A stretch of 64,000 bases of DNA from Candidatus Trichorickettsia mobilis (GCF_034366785.1 NZ_CP112932.1:310001-374000), one strand, 5' to 3'. Counted from the first letter of the stretch, positions 9,161-18,131 are shown. Notes: a model not told the origin generated them from the letters alone. Program-made: numbers and translations.

Positions 9161-9796
9161 ATGCCAAACACTAATACAGAGTTAGTTGTCTACCAAAATC
9201 TATGGAAATACGTAAAGGAACGTTATATTGCAGATTCATTTCAGGCTCAGTGGAGAGATTTAAGGTTTTGGACTTGAGTGATGGACTAGGAATATTAAAG
9301 TTTTACAGTTTGCTGCCAGATGATATGGTAATAAAAACACCACATATCTATAGATGGAACTATTGTTAAAGAATATAGGCAATCTGGAAAAAAAGTGATA
9401 GGGCTTGAAACAATACAACAAAATCAAAATGAAGCTTTCGCCATTGAGGATAAAGATTGGCTGCAAGAGTTTGCTGAACTGCTGGAATGTATTGAGGAAG
9501 GTGGTTATTTGGTGCAATATGCGCAGATAGCTAAATCTTATATAGTTGGTGATCTTTTAAAAGAAACAATATTAAATGATCATGATGAGTCGGTTAACCA
9601 GAGAAATAATAATTGGTTTCCTCAACTTAACGAGTATTTAAGCAAAGTTCCAGAAGGTATTTTAGTAGCAGTTGATTTAAGTCATCTTTTTGGTGCTGAA
9701 GCCGGTCTTATACCATATTATCATGAACATGGTTGGAAAGTAGAGCAAGTCGATGTCTCGGGTAAATTTTTTGAAATTGATATGGAGACATTATAG
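9161..9796 (+). pseudogene. TraB/GumN-family protein, broken by two frameshifts
   Basis: Three frames join into one protein. MPNTNTELVVYQNLWKYVKE starts at 9161, KVLDLSDGLGILKFYSLLPDD continues in a second frame from about 9260, and GKKVIGLETIQQNQNEAF onward runs in a third frame to the stop at 9796. The last part (133 codons open) carries the TraB/GumN hallmarks GKxVxGLET and, near the end, VAVDLSHLFGAEAGLIPYY followed by a Gly-Trp-Lys-Val strand. Family members are metal-dependent hydrolase-like proteins (PF01963) of poorly known role, often with signal peptides. None is visible here. The second frame stop at TGT-TAA and the first at ACT-TGA make expression of a full product impossible without recoding. 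The 3' fragment could be made only from an internal start. Confidence 0.7.
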
Positions 9797-9927
9797 CAAG
9801 TTATGCTGATAAATAAACAGACACTGTCAAGTCGTTTGGGACGAGAAAAATTTATATTCACTGTGAATATAAATATGCTTTTAGAGAACATTTGATTCGT
9901 AAGGATTGCTTTAGTTTTTAACAAAAT

Positions 9928-9941
9928 CACAAGCGTTCACG
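9928..9941. repeat. copy of a GTGAGCGTTCACG-like motif
   Basis: CACAAGCGTTCACGG is a variant of a short dyad that recurs in intergenic DNA at 16690, 18112, 27268 and 31509, usually beside T-rich DNA. The 243 bp from 9797 to 10039 otherwise show only an imperfect TATATTCACTGTGAATATA-type dyad and no gene. Confidence 0.4.
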
Positions 9942-10039
9942 GTTTTTAAAATTGAACATCAATATACGACTTAAAAAGCTCTTGGCAATGAGGACTTTTT
10001 TAACTCCCTCTGAACGTTTACAAAATTAATACTTACTAG

Positions 10040-10618
10040 TCAAGATTTAATAAATTGCAAAACTAATAATTTATTATTACCGTATATACGTTCTATTATT
10101 AACTGTACATTATATAAGTTTGGTAAAACAAGATCATCAGTTTTGGCTAGTTCAATAATTATTAAAGCTTTATCATTTAGCCAATTACCAGCCAACAGTG
10201 AATTTAGCGATTGGCCGGTAAACTTATTATGATATGGTGGATCTATAAAAACTATATCATAGCCACAAGAAGATTGAGGTAAACGCAGAGCATTCAAGCA
10301 TAGAAATTGGACATGTGCATCCATAATCGCACTAATAGTTTTTATAAATTGCTCAATAGTTTTTAGATAATCACGGTTAATATCAACAAAACTAACAAAC
10401 TTGGCTCCTCTGGATAATGCCTCAAGTCCAAGACTGCCACTGCCAGAAAATAGATCTAATACCATACTATGCTGTAGATGTTGTTGATCTACGAATTTTC
10501 CAGAGGTTAATATACTAAATACTGCTTCTCTAAATTTGCCTGTTGATGGTCGATAAGTTGCATTTCTTGCAATAGGTATGTTTAAATTTTTATATTTACC
10601 CGCTATAATCTTAATCAT
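10040..10618 (-). CDS. rsmD: 16S rRNA (guanine-966-N2) methyltransferase RsmD
   Basis: The 192-residue class I SAM methyltransferase starts IKIIAGKYKN, the usual RsmD opening. It has RPSTGKFREAVFSIL near 25, motif I VLDLFSGSGSLGLEALSRGA near 50 and the catalytic N6/N2-type DPPY (FIDPPYHNK) near 125. It methylates G966 of 16S rRNA during 30S assembly. Its ATG overlaps the stop of rluB by 4 bp (ATGA), so the two rRNA-modifying genes are translationally coupled. Confidence 0.95.
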   Translation of the reverse strand: MIKIIAGKYKNLNIPIARNATYRPSTGKFREAVFSILTSGKFVDQQHLQHSMVLDLFSGSGSLGLEALSRGAKFVSFVDINRDYLKTIEQFIKTISAIMDAHVQFLCLNALRLPQSSCGYDIVFIDPPYHNKFTGQSLNSLLAGNWLNDKALIIIELAKTDDLVLPNLYNVQLIIERIYGNNKLLVLQFIKS

Positions 10619-11325
10619 AAATTTATTTCTTGAAAGTTTAGACTTTTGAGCTTACTAGTTTGCTCCTGATACTGACCTGGTTTTAAATCTCCTAATGAAA
10701 AAGGTCCATATTGAGTCCTAATTAATCTACTCACCATTAAACCATAATGATTAAACAACTTACGAATTTCTCGATTCTTACCTTCAGTTAACACCACTTC
10801 AAACCAGGAATTTTTTACTCCTGGCTGTATTAATTTAATTGTTTTTGGGTTATAGATAGTACCATTAACCTCAACTGGAAATGATAATGATTGCAACAAT
10901 TCATGGTTACCGTAAGCTCGTACTTTATATACACGTTCCATTTTAGTCGATGGTAATTCCAGATTTCTGGCTAATGCTCCATTATTAGTTAATAACAGTA
11001 ATCCTTCGCTATTTAAATCCAATCTACCTACTGAGATTACTCTAGGCAAACCTCTAAGATTATCAAATACCGTATCTCTATCATATGGATCATGATGAGT
11101 TGTAATTAATGAAACCGGTTTATAATATATCCAAATTCTAGGTCGATGTACTCGCTCTATTACCACGTCATTTATAGAGATTACACTATCATCATTTACA
11201 AATGTTATCGGCGAGGTCACTAGCACATTATTAACTTTCACTACTGCTTTAGCGATTAGCAACTCAGCCTGGCGACGAGAACAAACACCAGCGCTGCTTA
11301 TGGCTTTAGCAATCCTTTGTTGCAT
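10615..11325 (-). CDS. rluB: RluB/RsuA-family rRNA pseudouridine synthase
   Basis: The 236 residues comprise an N-terminal S4 RNA-binding domain (about 1-60, AKAISSAGVCSRRQAE) and a RsuA-type catalytic domain. The catalytic aspartate lies in SVGRLDLNSEGLLLLTNNG near 105, and a late NREIRKLFNHYG near 185. The family isomerises uridine in 23S (RluB/RluE) or 16S (RsuA) rRNA. The S4 domain and length favour RluB (U2605 of 23S), but the exact target is inferred. It is the first gene of the rluB-rsmD pair. Confidence 0.9.
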   Translation of the reverse strand: MQQRIAKAISSAGVCSRRQAELLIAKAVVKVNNVLVTSPITFVNDDSVISINDVVIERVHRPRIWIYYKPVSLITTHHDPYDRDTVFDNLRGLPRVISVGRLDLNSEGLLLLTNNGALARNLELPSTKMERVYKVRAYGNHELLQSLSFPVEVNGTIYNPKTIKLIQPGVKNSWFEVVLTEGKNREIRKLFNHYGLMVSRLIRTQYGPFSLGDLKPGQYQEQTSKLKSLNFQEINL

Positions 11326-11334
11326 ATATATAAT

Positions 11335-12366
11335 TTAATCAAAATTGGTTAGTAACTGTTCTATCGGTAAGTCTAAAACATCAGCAAGGCTAGTGCCTTG
11401 GTCGCAAGCTTCAGACAGCGCAGCCATTAATGGTAATTGACAAATAAATGGTACCGAATATTCCTGAGCTAAATTATAGCCACTAGTACCAGCAAAGATT
11501 TTAATATCTCTACCTTTAGAGTCGATAAAATAACTCATATTTTCGATAATCCCTAGAATTTTGAGATTAAATTTTTTATATAAATCGATTGCTTTTTGTA
11601 CATCTAATTTCGATATTTGTTGGGGAGTAGTTACCATTACCACTCCATCAATATGATAATTTTCTAAAATGGCTAGATGAATATCTCCAGTACCAGGAGG
11701 CATGTCAACAATCAAATAGTCCAGTCTATCCCATAATGTTGAAGATAATAACTGATAGATGGCTTTACTGGCCATTGGCCCACGCCAAGCAATGGCACTA
11801 CGCTCTGCTACTAGAAATCCAATCGACATAATTTGTATATCTCTTGACTTTAACGGCATCATCATTTTATTTGCTGTAATACTAGGAGCGCCACTAACAT
11901 TAAATATTTGTGGGATCGATGGTCCATAAATATCAGCGTCTACTATACCTACAGCATATTTTTTGCGAGTTAAGTGCTCAGCTATCAAAGCTGCAATTGT
12001 AGATTTACCTACTCCACCCTTACCGGCAGCAACTAATATTATTTTTCCGACATTATTAATAAGAAGCTTAACTTTACTAGCTTTAGCTGATGGATTAATA
12101 ACAGCTTGTGGCTGTTCATTTTTGGTAAATACAATGGTAATTTTACCAATCTCAGCTATACTACTTAACTTGTTGATAGCTTGTTGCCGTATCAACTCAG
12201 CTTCAGCTAAATCTTGGTTGCTAATATCTATAGAAAAACCTATATTATTATTCTTTATTATAACCTCAGACATTAGATCCGATAGTTTTTGACCATTGGG
12301 AAATATAATATCAGAAATTTTTATAATAATTTGCTGATTTAAACTACTCATACTTGAATTATCCAA
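11335..12366 (-). CDS. mrp: Mrp/NBP35-type P-loop ATPase, Fe-S cluster carrier
   Basis: The 343 residues hold an N-terminal MIP18-like segment (about 1-85) and a ParA/MinD-like ATPase domain with the deviant Walker A AAGKGGVGKSTIAALIA near 113-129. Further motifs are DADIYGPSIPQ, the switch segment VDMPPGTGDIHLAI and the ENMSYF motif. Mrp proteins (ApbC/Ind1) bind and transfer Fe-S clusters. The mitochondrial relative Ind1 serves complex I. The usual CxxC near the C-terminus is not seen after ENMSYF: the equivalent stretch is FIDSKGRDIKIF without cysteines. Cluster binding may therefore differ. It is divergent from hflK with 46 bp between starts, an arrangement known in Rickettsia. Confidence 0.93.
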   Translation of the reverse strand: MDNSSMSSLNQQIIIKISDIIFPNGQKLSDLMSEVIIKNNNIGFSIDISNQDLAEAELIRQQAINKLSSIAEIGKITIVFTKNEQPQAVINPSAKASKVKLLINNVGKIILVAAGKGGVGKSTIAALIAEHLTRKKYAVGIVDADIYGPSIPQIFNVSGAPSITANKMMMPLKSRDIQIMSIGFLVAERSAIAWRGPMASKAIYQLLSSTLWDRLDYLIVDMPPGTGDIHLAILENYHIDGVVMVTTPQQISKLDVQKAIDLYKKFNLKILGIIENMSYFIDSKGRDIKIFAGTSGYNLAQEYSVPFICQLPLMAALSEACDQGTSLADVLDLPIEQLLTNFD

Positions 12367-12412
12367 TAAGTTTTATATATTTAACAATAAATTCAATATA
12401 GCAGTAATAAAA

Positions 12413-13462
12413 ATGTTTAATATGGTTTTAAGACAAATTCTAAAAAAATCACCATGGGATGACTATCAAGAGGAAAAAAATATTTTTACCCAACCACGCA
12501 AGAATCAATTTAATTTGAATAATTTCCAATTTAATTTCAATAATAAGAGTATTATCATTGGGTTAATTTTATTAATGATAGCTTGGCTTGCCTCAGGGGT
12601 TTATGAAGTGAAAGAAGGCGAAGAAGCAGCGGTAATAAGGTTTGGTCGCTTTGTCAGAAAAGGTTTTCCCGGTCTGAACTATCATTTACCTTCTCCATTT
12701 GAGTTGGTAATAAAAGAAAAGGTAAATCAGTCACGTCGAATTGAAATAGGCTATAGATCAGGTAATGCAGCAAAATCATATAGTGAAAGCACTAGGCTAG
12801 TTACCGCAGAAAGTACTATGCTTACTGGTGATGAAAATATAATCGAGTTAAATTGCGATGTGATGTGGCATATTAACGATCTAGAAAAATTTATTTTTAA
12901 TATTTACAATCCGGAAGAAGCCGTAAAAACAGCAGCAGAAAGTGCTATCAGAGAGGTTATAGGTAATACTCCTATAGCATCAGTACTATCAAATCAAAAA
13001 CTGGAAATAGCGGATAAAATTGTTGAGCTAACACAAAAAATTTTAGATCAATATACTGCAGGAGTAAGTATCGAGAATGTTCAGCTGCTAAAAGTAGAAC
13101 CACCAGCTGATGTTATTGCATCTTATCGAGATGTACAAACTGCAAAAGCTGATAAAGAACGTGAAATTAATCAGGCTCAGGCTTATAATAATGATATCTT
13201 GCCTAAAGCTAGAGGTGAAGCTGCAAAAATGTTGCAAGAAGCTGAAGGGTATAAGCAAGAAATTATCGCAAGAGCCGAAGGTGATAGTAAGAGATTTACT
13301 GCGATTTACAAACAATATATGAATAATAAACAGTTAACTAAAGATAGGATATATTTGGAAACTATCGAAGAAATATTTAAAGGTCCAAATAAAGTAATTA
13401 TAGGTGCTGATGGTATGCTTCCTCATATGGCTGTATCTCCTAGTAATTCAATTTTAAAGTAG
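12413..13462 (+). CDS. hflK: HflK, membrane subunit of the HflKC protease-modulator complex
   Basis: The 349 residues consist of a cytoplasmic, Asn-rich N-terminus, a single membrane segment at about 46-66 (SIIIGLILLMIAWLASGVY), an SPFH/prohibitin domain (EVKEGEEAAVIRFGRFVRKGFPGLNYHLP) and a long coiled coil with AEGYKQEIIARAEGDSKRF. HflK and HflC form a cage in the inner membrane that encloses FtsH and tunes degradation of membrane proteins. The first ATG (12413) has a second ATG three codons later and no clear ribosome-binding site, so the start is uncertain by a few residues. It is followed by hflC and degP on the same strand. Confidence 0.96.
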   Translation: MFNMVLRQILKKSPWDDYQEEKNIFTQPRKNQFNLNNFQFNFNNKSIIIGLILLMIAWLASGVYEVKEGEEAAVIRFGRFVRKGFPGLNYHLPSPFELVIKEKVNQSRRIEIGYRSGNAAKSYSESTRLVTAESTMLTGDENIIELNCDVMWHINDLEKFIFNIYNPEEAVKTAAESAIREVIGNTPIASVLSNQKLEIADKIVELTQKILDQYTAGVSIENVQLLKVEPPADVIASYRDVQTAKADKEREINQAQAYNNDILPKARGEAAKMLQEAEGYKQEIIARAEGDSKRFTAIYKQYMNNKQLTKDRIYLETIEEIFKGPNKVIIGADGMLPHMAVSPSNSILK

Positions 13463-13525
13463 TAATAGGCTTCTTGCATAAACAAATAAGTGGTTTGGTA
13501 TCCACAAAGTTGAGGAAATAAATTA

Positions 13526-14383
13526 ATGAATAAAAGTTATTACGTAATTATCGGAGTTTTTATAAGCTTGTTGTCTATAGCCGGCTCTTTATTTTCTGTT
13601 GATCAGCGGCAAGTAGCAGTAGTCTTCCAGTTTGGTGAAGCTATGCGTACTGTTGATGCTCCTGGCCTAAATATTAAGATTCCTTTTATTCAAAATGTAG
13701 AATTTTTTGATAAACGAATTTTACATGTAGAAGCGGAAGCTAAAGAACTAACTGCTGTTGATGGTAAAAGATTGATTGTTGATGCATTCACCAAATTTAC
13801 TATCATAGATCCCGTCAAATTTTATAAAACCGTTCACGACTTTCAAGGAGTACGAATTAGATTAAACAAAATTTTAGAATCATCTATGCGTCAGGTCATT
13901 GGTAAAGTTCCATTGACAGCTTTGTTAACAGGTGAACGCTCTAATGTAATGCATAACATTAGAGATATTGTAATTCAGGAAGCAAAAACTTTTGGTCTTA
14001 ATGTGCTTGATGTTAGAATTCTGAGAGCTGATTTGCCAAAAGAAAATAGTGCAGCAATTTATCAAAGAATGCAAACTGCACGTGAGAAAGAAGCTAAACA
14101 GATTAGAGCTGAGGGGCAAGAAGAAGCTGCGCGAATTAGATCCAAGGCTGATAAAGAAAGTAAGATCTTAGTAGCTGAATCTTATATGCAATCTCAGATT
14201 ATCAAAGGAGATGGTGATGCAATCGCTGCAAAAATATATAATCTTGCTTATGCTGAAGACCCTGAATTCTATAAATTTTATCGCTCGATGACAGTGTATA
14301 GGAACGTATTAAAGAAAGATGATACTTCTTTCGTGTTATCACCGTCATCAGAGTTTTTTAAATACCTTAATTTAAATAAGTAA
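13526..14383 (+). CDS. hflC: HflC, partner of HflK
   Basis: The 285-residue SPFH protein has an N-terminal membrane anchor (residues about 5-22), VDQRQVAVVFQFGEAMRTVDAPGLNIKIPF as the opening of the band-7 domain, then DVRILRADLPKENSAAIYQRMQTAREKEAKQ. The latter is the conserved HflC junction into the coiled coil. It is the obligate partner of HflK in the FtsH-containing inner-membrane assembly. A GAGGAAA ribosome-binding site precedes the ATG. It lies 63 bp after hflK and 26 bp before degP, consistent with one operon for membrane protein quality control. Confidence 0.97.
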   Translation: MNKSYYVIIGVFISLLSIAGSLFSVDQRQVAVVFQFGEAMRTVDAPGLNIKIPFIQNVEFFDKRILHVEAEAKELTAVDGKRLIVDAFTKFTIIDPVKFYKTVHDFQGVRIRLNKILESSMRQVIGKVPLTALLTGERSNVMHNIRDIVIQEAKTFGLNVLDVRILRADLPKENSAAIYQRMQTAREKEAKQIRAEGQEEAARIRSKADKESKILVAESYMQSQIIKGDGDAIAAKIYNLAYAEDPEFYKFYRSMTVYRNVLKKDDTSFVLSPSSEFFKYLNLNK

Positions 14384-14409
14384 ATAATATCAGGAGATTT
14401 ATTAACTTT

Positions 14410-16077
14410 ATGATATTTGTCCACATTAATAACCAATTATCTCGATATTTGGTATTTTTATTATTAATTTTTAGCCAATTCTCAGCTGTCGCGGCTAGTA
14501 GTAGTTACTTTATCTTAGTCGATGAGAAAAAACCAGCGGCTGTACTAAAGGGCAAAAACCAAACTTATATTAGTCCTCTTTCGAATGGAGAAAGTGAGAA
14601 TCAACCAGCTAAGCTACCTCTAGATGAAGTTGCAAAAGAAGCAGAAACAGTTGAGCCTCTTAGTATTCTCACTACGCCAAAAGAACAATTTGTTGTAACT
14701 CATCCAAGTTTTGCTAACATTGTTGAACCATTAATGCCAGCAGTAGTAAATATTTATACGGTACAATATAATAAGAAAAATCAGTATCTACAAAAAGCTC
14801 CATTCCCTGAAGGTTTTCCATTTGATCAATTCAATGATTTTTTTGAACAATTCAATATCCCATTTAATTCTGAAGAGCTATATTCTAATCCTAAAGCAGT
14901 TTCACTTGGTTCAGGGTTTATTATTGACCAGGCTGGATTTATCGTAACTAATCATCATGTGGTAAGTAATGCCGATGAAATACATGTTAAACTTATTGAT
15001 AACACTGAATTACCAGCAAAACTAATTGGCACTGATCAACGAACAGATCTAGCACTCCTTAAAGTAGAAAGCAAACAACCTTTACCTAATGTAAAATTTG
15101 GTAATTCATCAAAATCCAGAGTGGGAGATTGGGTTATTGCCATTGGTAATCCCTTTGGACTTGGTGGCACTGTAACTACTGGTATCATTTCCTCGAAAGG
15201 ACGTGATATTGATATTAATACCGGTGGTGTAGTAGATGACTTTATTCAGACTGATGCTGCGATTAATAGTGGTAATTCTGGTGGCCCGATGTTTAATCTT
15301 GATGGCGAAGTTATCGGAGTAAATACTGCTATTTTCTCTCCATCAGGTACTAATATTGGCATTGGTTTTTCCATTCCTTCCAATACTGCCCAAACAATCA
15401 TTGAACAATTAAAGAAAAGTGGAAAAATTAGCCGAGGTCGTCTTGATGTTACTGTTCAGGAAATTACTACAGATATTGCTGAAGCTCTTGGTTTAAAAGA
15501 AGCAACTGGAGCATTAGTAGCGGAGGTAATAGCAGGAGGAGCAGCAGATATTGCTGGTATTAAATCTGGTGATATTATTATAGAATTTGCAGGACAATCA
15601 GTAAAAAATTCTAGAAAATTACAAGTATTGGTAGCAGAAACACCAGTAGATAAAGAAGTACCAGTTGTAGTAATGCGTGGTGGAAAAACACATAACTTAC
15701 ATGTGAAGATTACAGAGGTAGATCGTATTGGTAATAAATTAGCAAATTTTGACCATAAAAATCATAAACAAGATTCTTCATTAGACACGATAGAAAAAAA
15801 TCATATAACTTTTAGCAATCTGACTGATTCCATACGTAAAAAATTTGCCATAAAAGAAGGGATTAGTGGCGTTATCATTACTAATATTGATAAAGATCAA
15901 AGAAATTATGGCCTGAGAGTAGGAGATATAGTAATGGCTATTAATCAACAATATATTAATAATGTTGAGCAATTGCATAAACATTATGATAGCGCAAAAG
16001 CAGATAAAAAACAAAATATCGTTCTATTAATAAAAAGAAGAAATATGGATATCTTTATAGCTATTCCAATAGCTTAA
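14410..16077 (+). CDS. degP: DegP/HtrA-type periplasmic serine protease with two PDZ domains
   Basis: The 555 residues begin with a signal peptide (hydrophobic 13-27, AVAAS cleavage region), then an unusually long low-complexity linker to about residue 95. The trypsin-like domain has catalytic His183 in TNHHVV, Asp213 in RTDLALLKV and Ser290 in INSGNSGGPMF. PDZ1 starts near 335 (RGRLDVTVQEI) and PDZ2 near 470. The enzyme degrades or refolds damaged envelope proteins. The extra N-terminal linker of about 60 residues is longer than in E. coli DegP. AGGAGA lies about 13 nt before the ATG, a slightly long spacing. It is the third gene of the hflK-hflC-degP cluster. Confidence 0.96.
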   Translation: MIFVHINNQLSRYLVFLLLIFSQFSAVAASSSYFILVDEKKPAAVLKGKNQTYISPLSNGESENQPAKLPLDEVAKEAETVEPLSILTTPKEQFVVTHPSFANIVEPLMPAVVNIYTVQYNKKNQYLQKAPFPEGFPFDQFNDFFEQFNIPFNSEELYSNPKAVSLGSGFIIDQAGFIVTNHHVVSNADEIHVKLIDNTELPAKLIGTDQRTDLALLKVESKQPLPNVKFGNSSKSRVGDWVIAIGNPFGLGGTVTTGIISSKGRDIDINTGGVVDDFIQTDAAINSGNSGGPMFNLDGEVIGVNTAIFSPSGTNIGIGFSIPSNTAQTIIEQLKKSGKISRGRLDVTVQEITTDIAEALGLKEATGALVAEVIAGGAADIAGIKSGDIIIEFAGQSVKNSRKLQVLVAETPVDKEVPVVVMRGGKTHNLHVKITEVDRIGNKLANFDHKNHKQDSSLDTIEKNHITFSNLTDSIRKKFAIKEGISGVIITNIDKDQRNYGLRVGDIVMAINQQYINNVEQLHKHYDSAKADKKQNIVLLIKRRNMDIFIAIPIA

Positions 16078-16172
16078 CATTGACTAGGTTAGTAAAATAT
16101 GGTACTTATTATTTAATATGGTTAGTTATACAAATTAATTAAGCCAGCTATTATTATGTTTCAAGGATAATT

Positions 16173-16298
16173 ATGAAAGTTGTAAGCTCACTTAAGTCAC
16201 TAAAAAAAAGAGATAAAGATTGCCAGGTAGTAAAGCGTAATGGTAAGATTCTGGTTATCAACAAAAAAAATAAAAGATTTAAAGCTAAACAAGGGTAA
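16173..16298 (+). CDS. rpmJ: 50S ribosomal protein L36
   Basis: The 41-codon frame reads [20 protein letters not shown], then a [21 protein letters not shown] tail, matching the alphaproteobacterial L36 form. AGGA precedes the ATG by 6 nt. L36 sits in the peptidyl-transferase side of the 50S subunit. The zinc ligands of bacterial-type C+ L36 are absent except for one Cys, so this is a C-minus paralogue type, as is usual in alphaproteobacteria. It stands between degP and trxA as a lone ribosomal gene. Confidence 0.95.
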   Translation: MKVVSSLKSLKKRDKDCQVVKRNGKILVINKKNKRFKAKQG

Positions 16299-16357
16299 AG
16301 ATCTTAGAATTTATCTGCTTTACCAATCAATGATTTTTTAATTAAAGAATTAAGCAC

Positions 16358-16675
16358 ATGGTTTATGAAGTAACAGACAGCTCATTTCAAAAGCAAGTTT
16401 TAGAAGCTGATGTCCCTGTACTAGTTGATTTTTGGGCTGAATGGTGTGGTCCGTGTAAGATGCTTACACCAGTTATTGAGGCATTAAGTAAAGAATTAGA
16501 AGGTAGATTGAAAATATGTAAAATGAATGTTGAAACAAGTCCAGTTATACCTTCTGAGCTTGGTATTCGTTCTATACCAACGCTAATTATTTTTAAAAAT
16601 GGCAAACAATGTGCTACTAAATCTGGAGCTTTTCCTAAAAACATTATTGAAGAATGGATTAATTCTGTAATTTAG
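16358..16675 (+). CDS. trxA: thioredoxin
   Basis: The 105-residue single-domain thioredoxin has active site WAEWCGPCKM (Cys30, Cys33), cis-Pro segment IRSIPTLIIFKNG and buried Asp in VDFWAEW. It is a cytoplasmic disulfide reductant for ribonucleotide reductase and other proteins. No signal peptide. In many alphaproteobacteria trxA follows addA. Here addA lies 7 kb further on, so that linkage has been broken. Confidence 0.97.
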   Translation: MVYEVTDSSFQKQVLEADVPVLVDFWAEWCGPCKMLTPVIEALSKELEGRLKICKMNVETSPVIPSELGIRSIPTLIIFKNGKQCATKSGAFPKNIIEEWINSVI

Positions 16676-16689
16676 CAATTCATCTACTT

Positions 16690-16705
16690 GTGAGCGTTTC
16701 CCACG
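16690..16705. repeat. copy of the GTGAGCGTTCACG-like motif
   Basis: GTGAGCGTTTCCCACG lies 14 bp after the trxA stop. It is a widened version of the dyad seen at 18112, 27268 and 31509. A TCATTCCTG/AGGAATAAC hairpin follows at about 16721-16750. Confidence 0.4.
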
Positions 16706-16780
16706 TTTTTAAGTACCTATGATGTCATTCCTGTTTTTGTAGGAATAACGTTATGAGTATCTTTAAAACCTAAACACTTA

Positions 16781-16930
16781 GAGCCTGTCAGATCAGTATA
16801 TATAAGAGAGGAAGTTTTAGGAAAAACGAAGTCGGATATACCTGCAAGCAGTCTCTTGTTTGTTGCGGAACTTCGCCTGCGTTTTGAGTGAGCAAAATTA
16901 CCTCCTTAGATGCACTGATCTGACAGCCGC
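16781..16930. mobile_element. MITE family 1, copy B (TSD TTA, inverted orientation)
   Basis: The 150-bp copy has GAGCCTGTCAGATCAGT at one end and ACTGATCTGACAGCCGC at the other, flanked by TTA at 16778-16780 and 16931-16933. Its interior is the reverse complement of copy A, including the AAAACGAAGTCG segment. Confidence 0.85.
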
Positions 16931-17039
16931 TTACCAACAGCATCAAAAACACTACCTCATCGATTACTGTACTTATTCTTGGCAATGCCATAAAAGCTCA
17001 AGAACGTCTGATTTTTTGTCATCTGTTCTTTTTTCATAC

Positions 17040-17199
17040 TAGGCATTGCTTACAAAATTTTATGGAGATTATTTATGTATTTTTTGCTTACAAAATAATA
17101 AAGATTTTTTGAAATAGTTTACTATTCCTGCAAAATCTTTATTATTTTCTCCTAAAACCACTATAAATAATCTCCATAAAATTTTGTAAGCAATGCCTA
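17040..17199. mobile_element. 160-bp hairpin element with 37-bp perfect arms
   Basis: Arms 17040-17076 and 17163-17199 are exact reverse complements starting TAGGCATTGCTTACAAAATT. Inside, AAAATAATAAAGATTTT and AAAATCTTTATTATTTT form a second perfect pair. Ends in TA suggest a TA-targeting (IS630/mariner-like) MITE. This is the only copy in the window. Confidence 0.7.
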
Positions 17200-17356
17200 A
17201 TTAAACTTAGTTTGCTATATACTCGTTTTAGCTGAAGAATTTTTGTTGCCATCAAGAGAGAGCTTTGCAGCAAAACAAACTAGTGACTGCTAGAGTTGCT
17301 CGCCTTTGTGGCTTTAAGCGAATTTTTAAAAATTATATATTAAATAGAAAGATGGT

Positions 17357-17965
17357 ATGTTTCAACATTTTATAGAACAGATAAGGATGATGATTAGTTG
17401 GGCAATTCGTATAAATGCTCTTTACCCTATTATTTTCACCTTATTTGGGGTAGGATTTGCTCTTATGAATTTTATATATGCTGATATATTATCAAGTCTG
17501 TGTTTTACTGTAGCGGCTATCCTTTTAACTATTAAATATGTAAGAGATTACAAAATCAATAAGTTATCAAATTCTCAACAGATAAATGATCTTACTAATG
17601 AGAAAGATTATTTAGTATTAGAAGAAGATGAGGCTGAGGATATTAAATATGACTTTGATGCAGCTATTCGTGAGATATTCGAAGAAAATGATGATCTCTC
17701 TCTAGGTGAATTTGTTCAAAATCTTGTTAATTGTGCAGCTCCAGAATCTATGTTTACATATGATATAATTATAAAGAAGATTACTCATAGTTGTAATTAT
17801 TTACTTACTATGGAAGGAGTAGAGGTTATGCCATTAAGTGCTGAAAGACACGCTGAGTTAATATTTGTAGGAAAAGAAGATAGTGAGATCTATATTAATA
17901 AAGAGGGGTTTCGTAGATGGGTAGAAGAAAAAAAGATAAGGCTACCTGAAAAATGGAAGGTATAA
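17357..17965 (+). CDS. hypothetical protein with two N-terminal membrane segments, 202 aa
   Basis: I do not recognise a family. Two adjacent hydrophobic segments (about residues 22-40 and 43-62) form a membrane hairpin. They are followed by a strongly acidic linker (LVLEEDEAEDIKYDFD) and a cytoplasmic-looking C-terminal domain of about 110 residues. That domain ends WVEEKKIRLPEKWKV. There is no signal peptidase site. The gene is isolated between a repeat cluster and a minus-strand ferritin-like gene. The ATG has no strong ribosome-binding site. Clean length and codon use argue for a real gene. Confidence 0.65.
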   Translation: MFQHFIEQIRMMISWAIRINALYPIIFTLFGVGFALMNFIYADILSSLCFTVAAILLTIKYVRDYKINKLSNSQQINDLTNEKDYLVLEEDEAEDIKYDFDAAIREIFEENDDLSLGEFVQNLVNCAAPESMFTYDIIIKKITHSCNYLLTMEGVEVMPLSAERHAELIFVGKEDSEIYINKEGFRRWVEEKKIRLPEKWKV

Positions 17966-18111
17966 AATTTATCATCACTATATAGGTGCTTCTTTTATGT
18001 AAGTTTAAAATAAAGTATATAAATCACTAGTAATCAGCTCAAAGGGCTGATAAAGACTGCATTGTCACGCGAACCAAAGATTTGTTCAAAGCTTGACGAC
18101 TTTTAAAGAAT

Positions 18112-18124
18112 CGTGAACGCTCAC
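18112..18124. repeat. GTGAGCGTTCACG dyad, complement copy
   Basis: CGTGAACGCTCAC sits 8 bp beyond the stop of the ferritin-like gene, preceded by GACGACTTTTAAAGAAT. The copy at 27268-27280 has the same arrangement (ACGACTTTTTCTAAAAT before the dyad), so the repeated unit is longer than the dyad itself. Confidence 0.45.
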
Positions 18125-18131
18125 TTAATTA

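Noticed and set aside
16676-16780. small gene after trxA
   Set aside because: Only the GTGAGCG dyad and a TCATTCCTG hairpin are present. No start with a ribosome-binding site leads to a protein-like frame.
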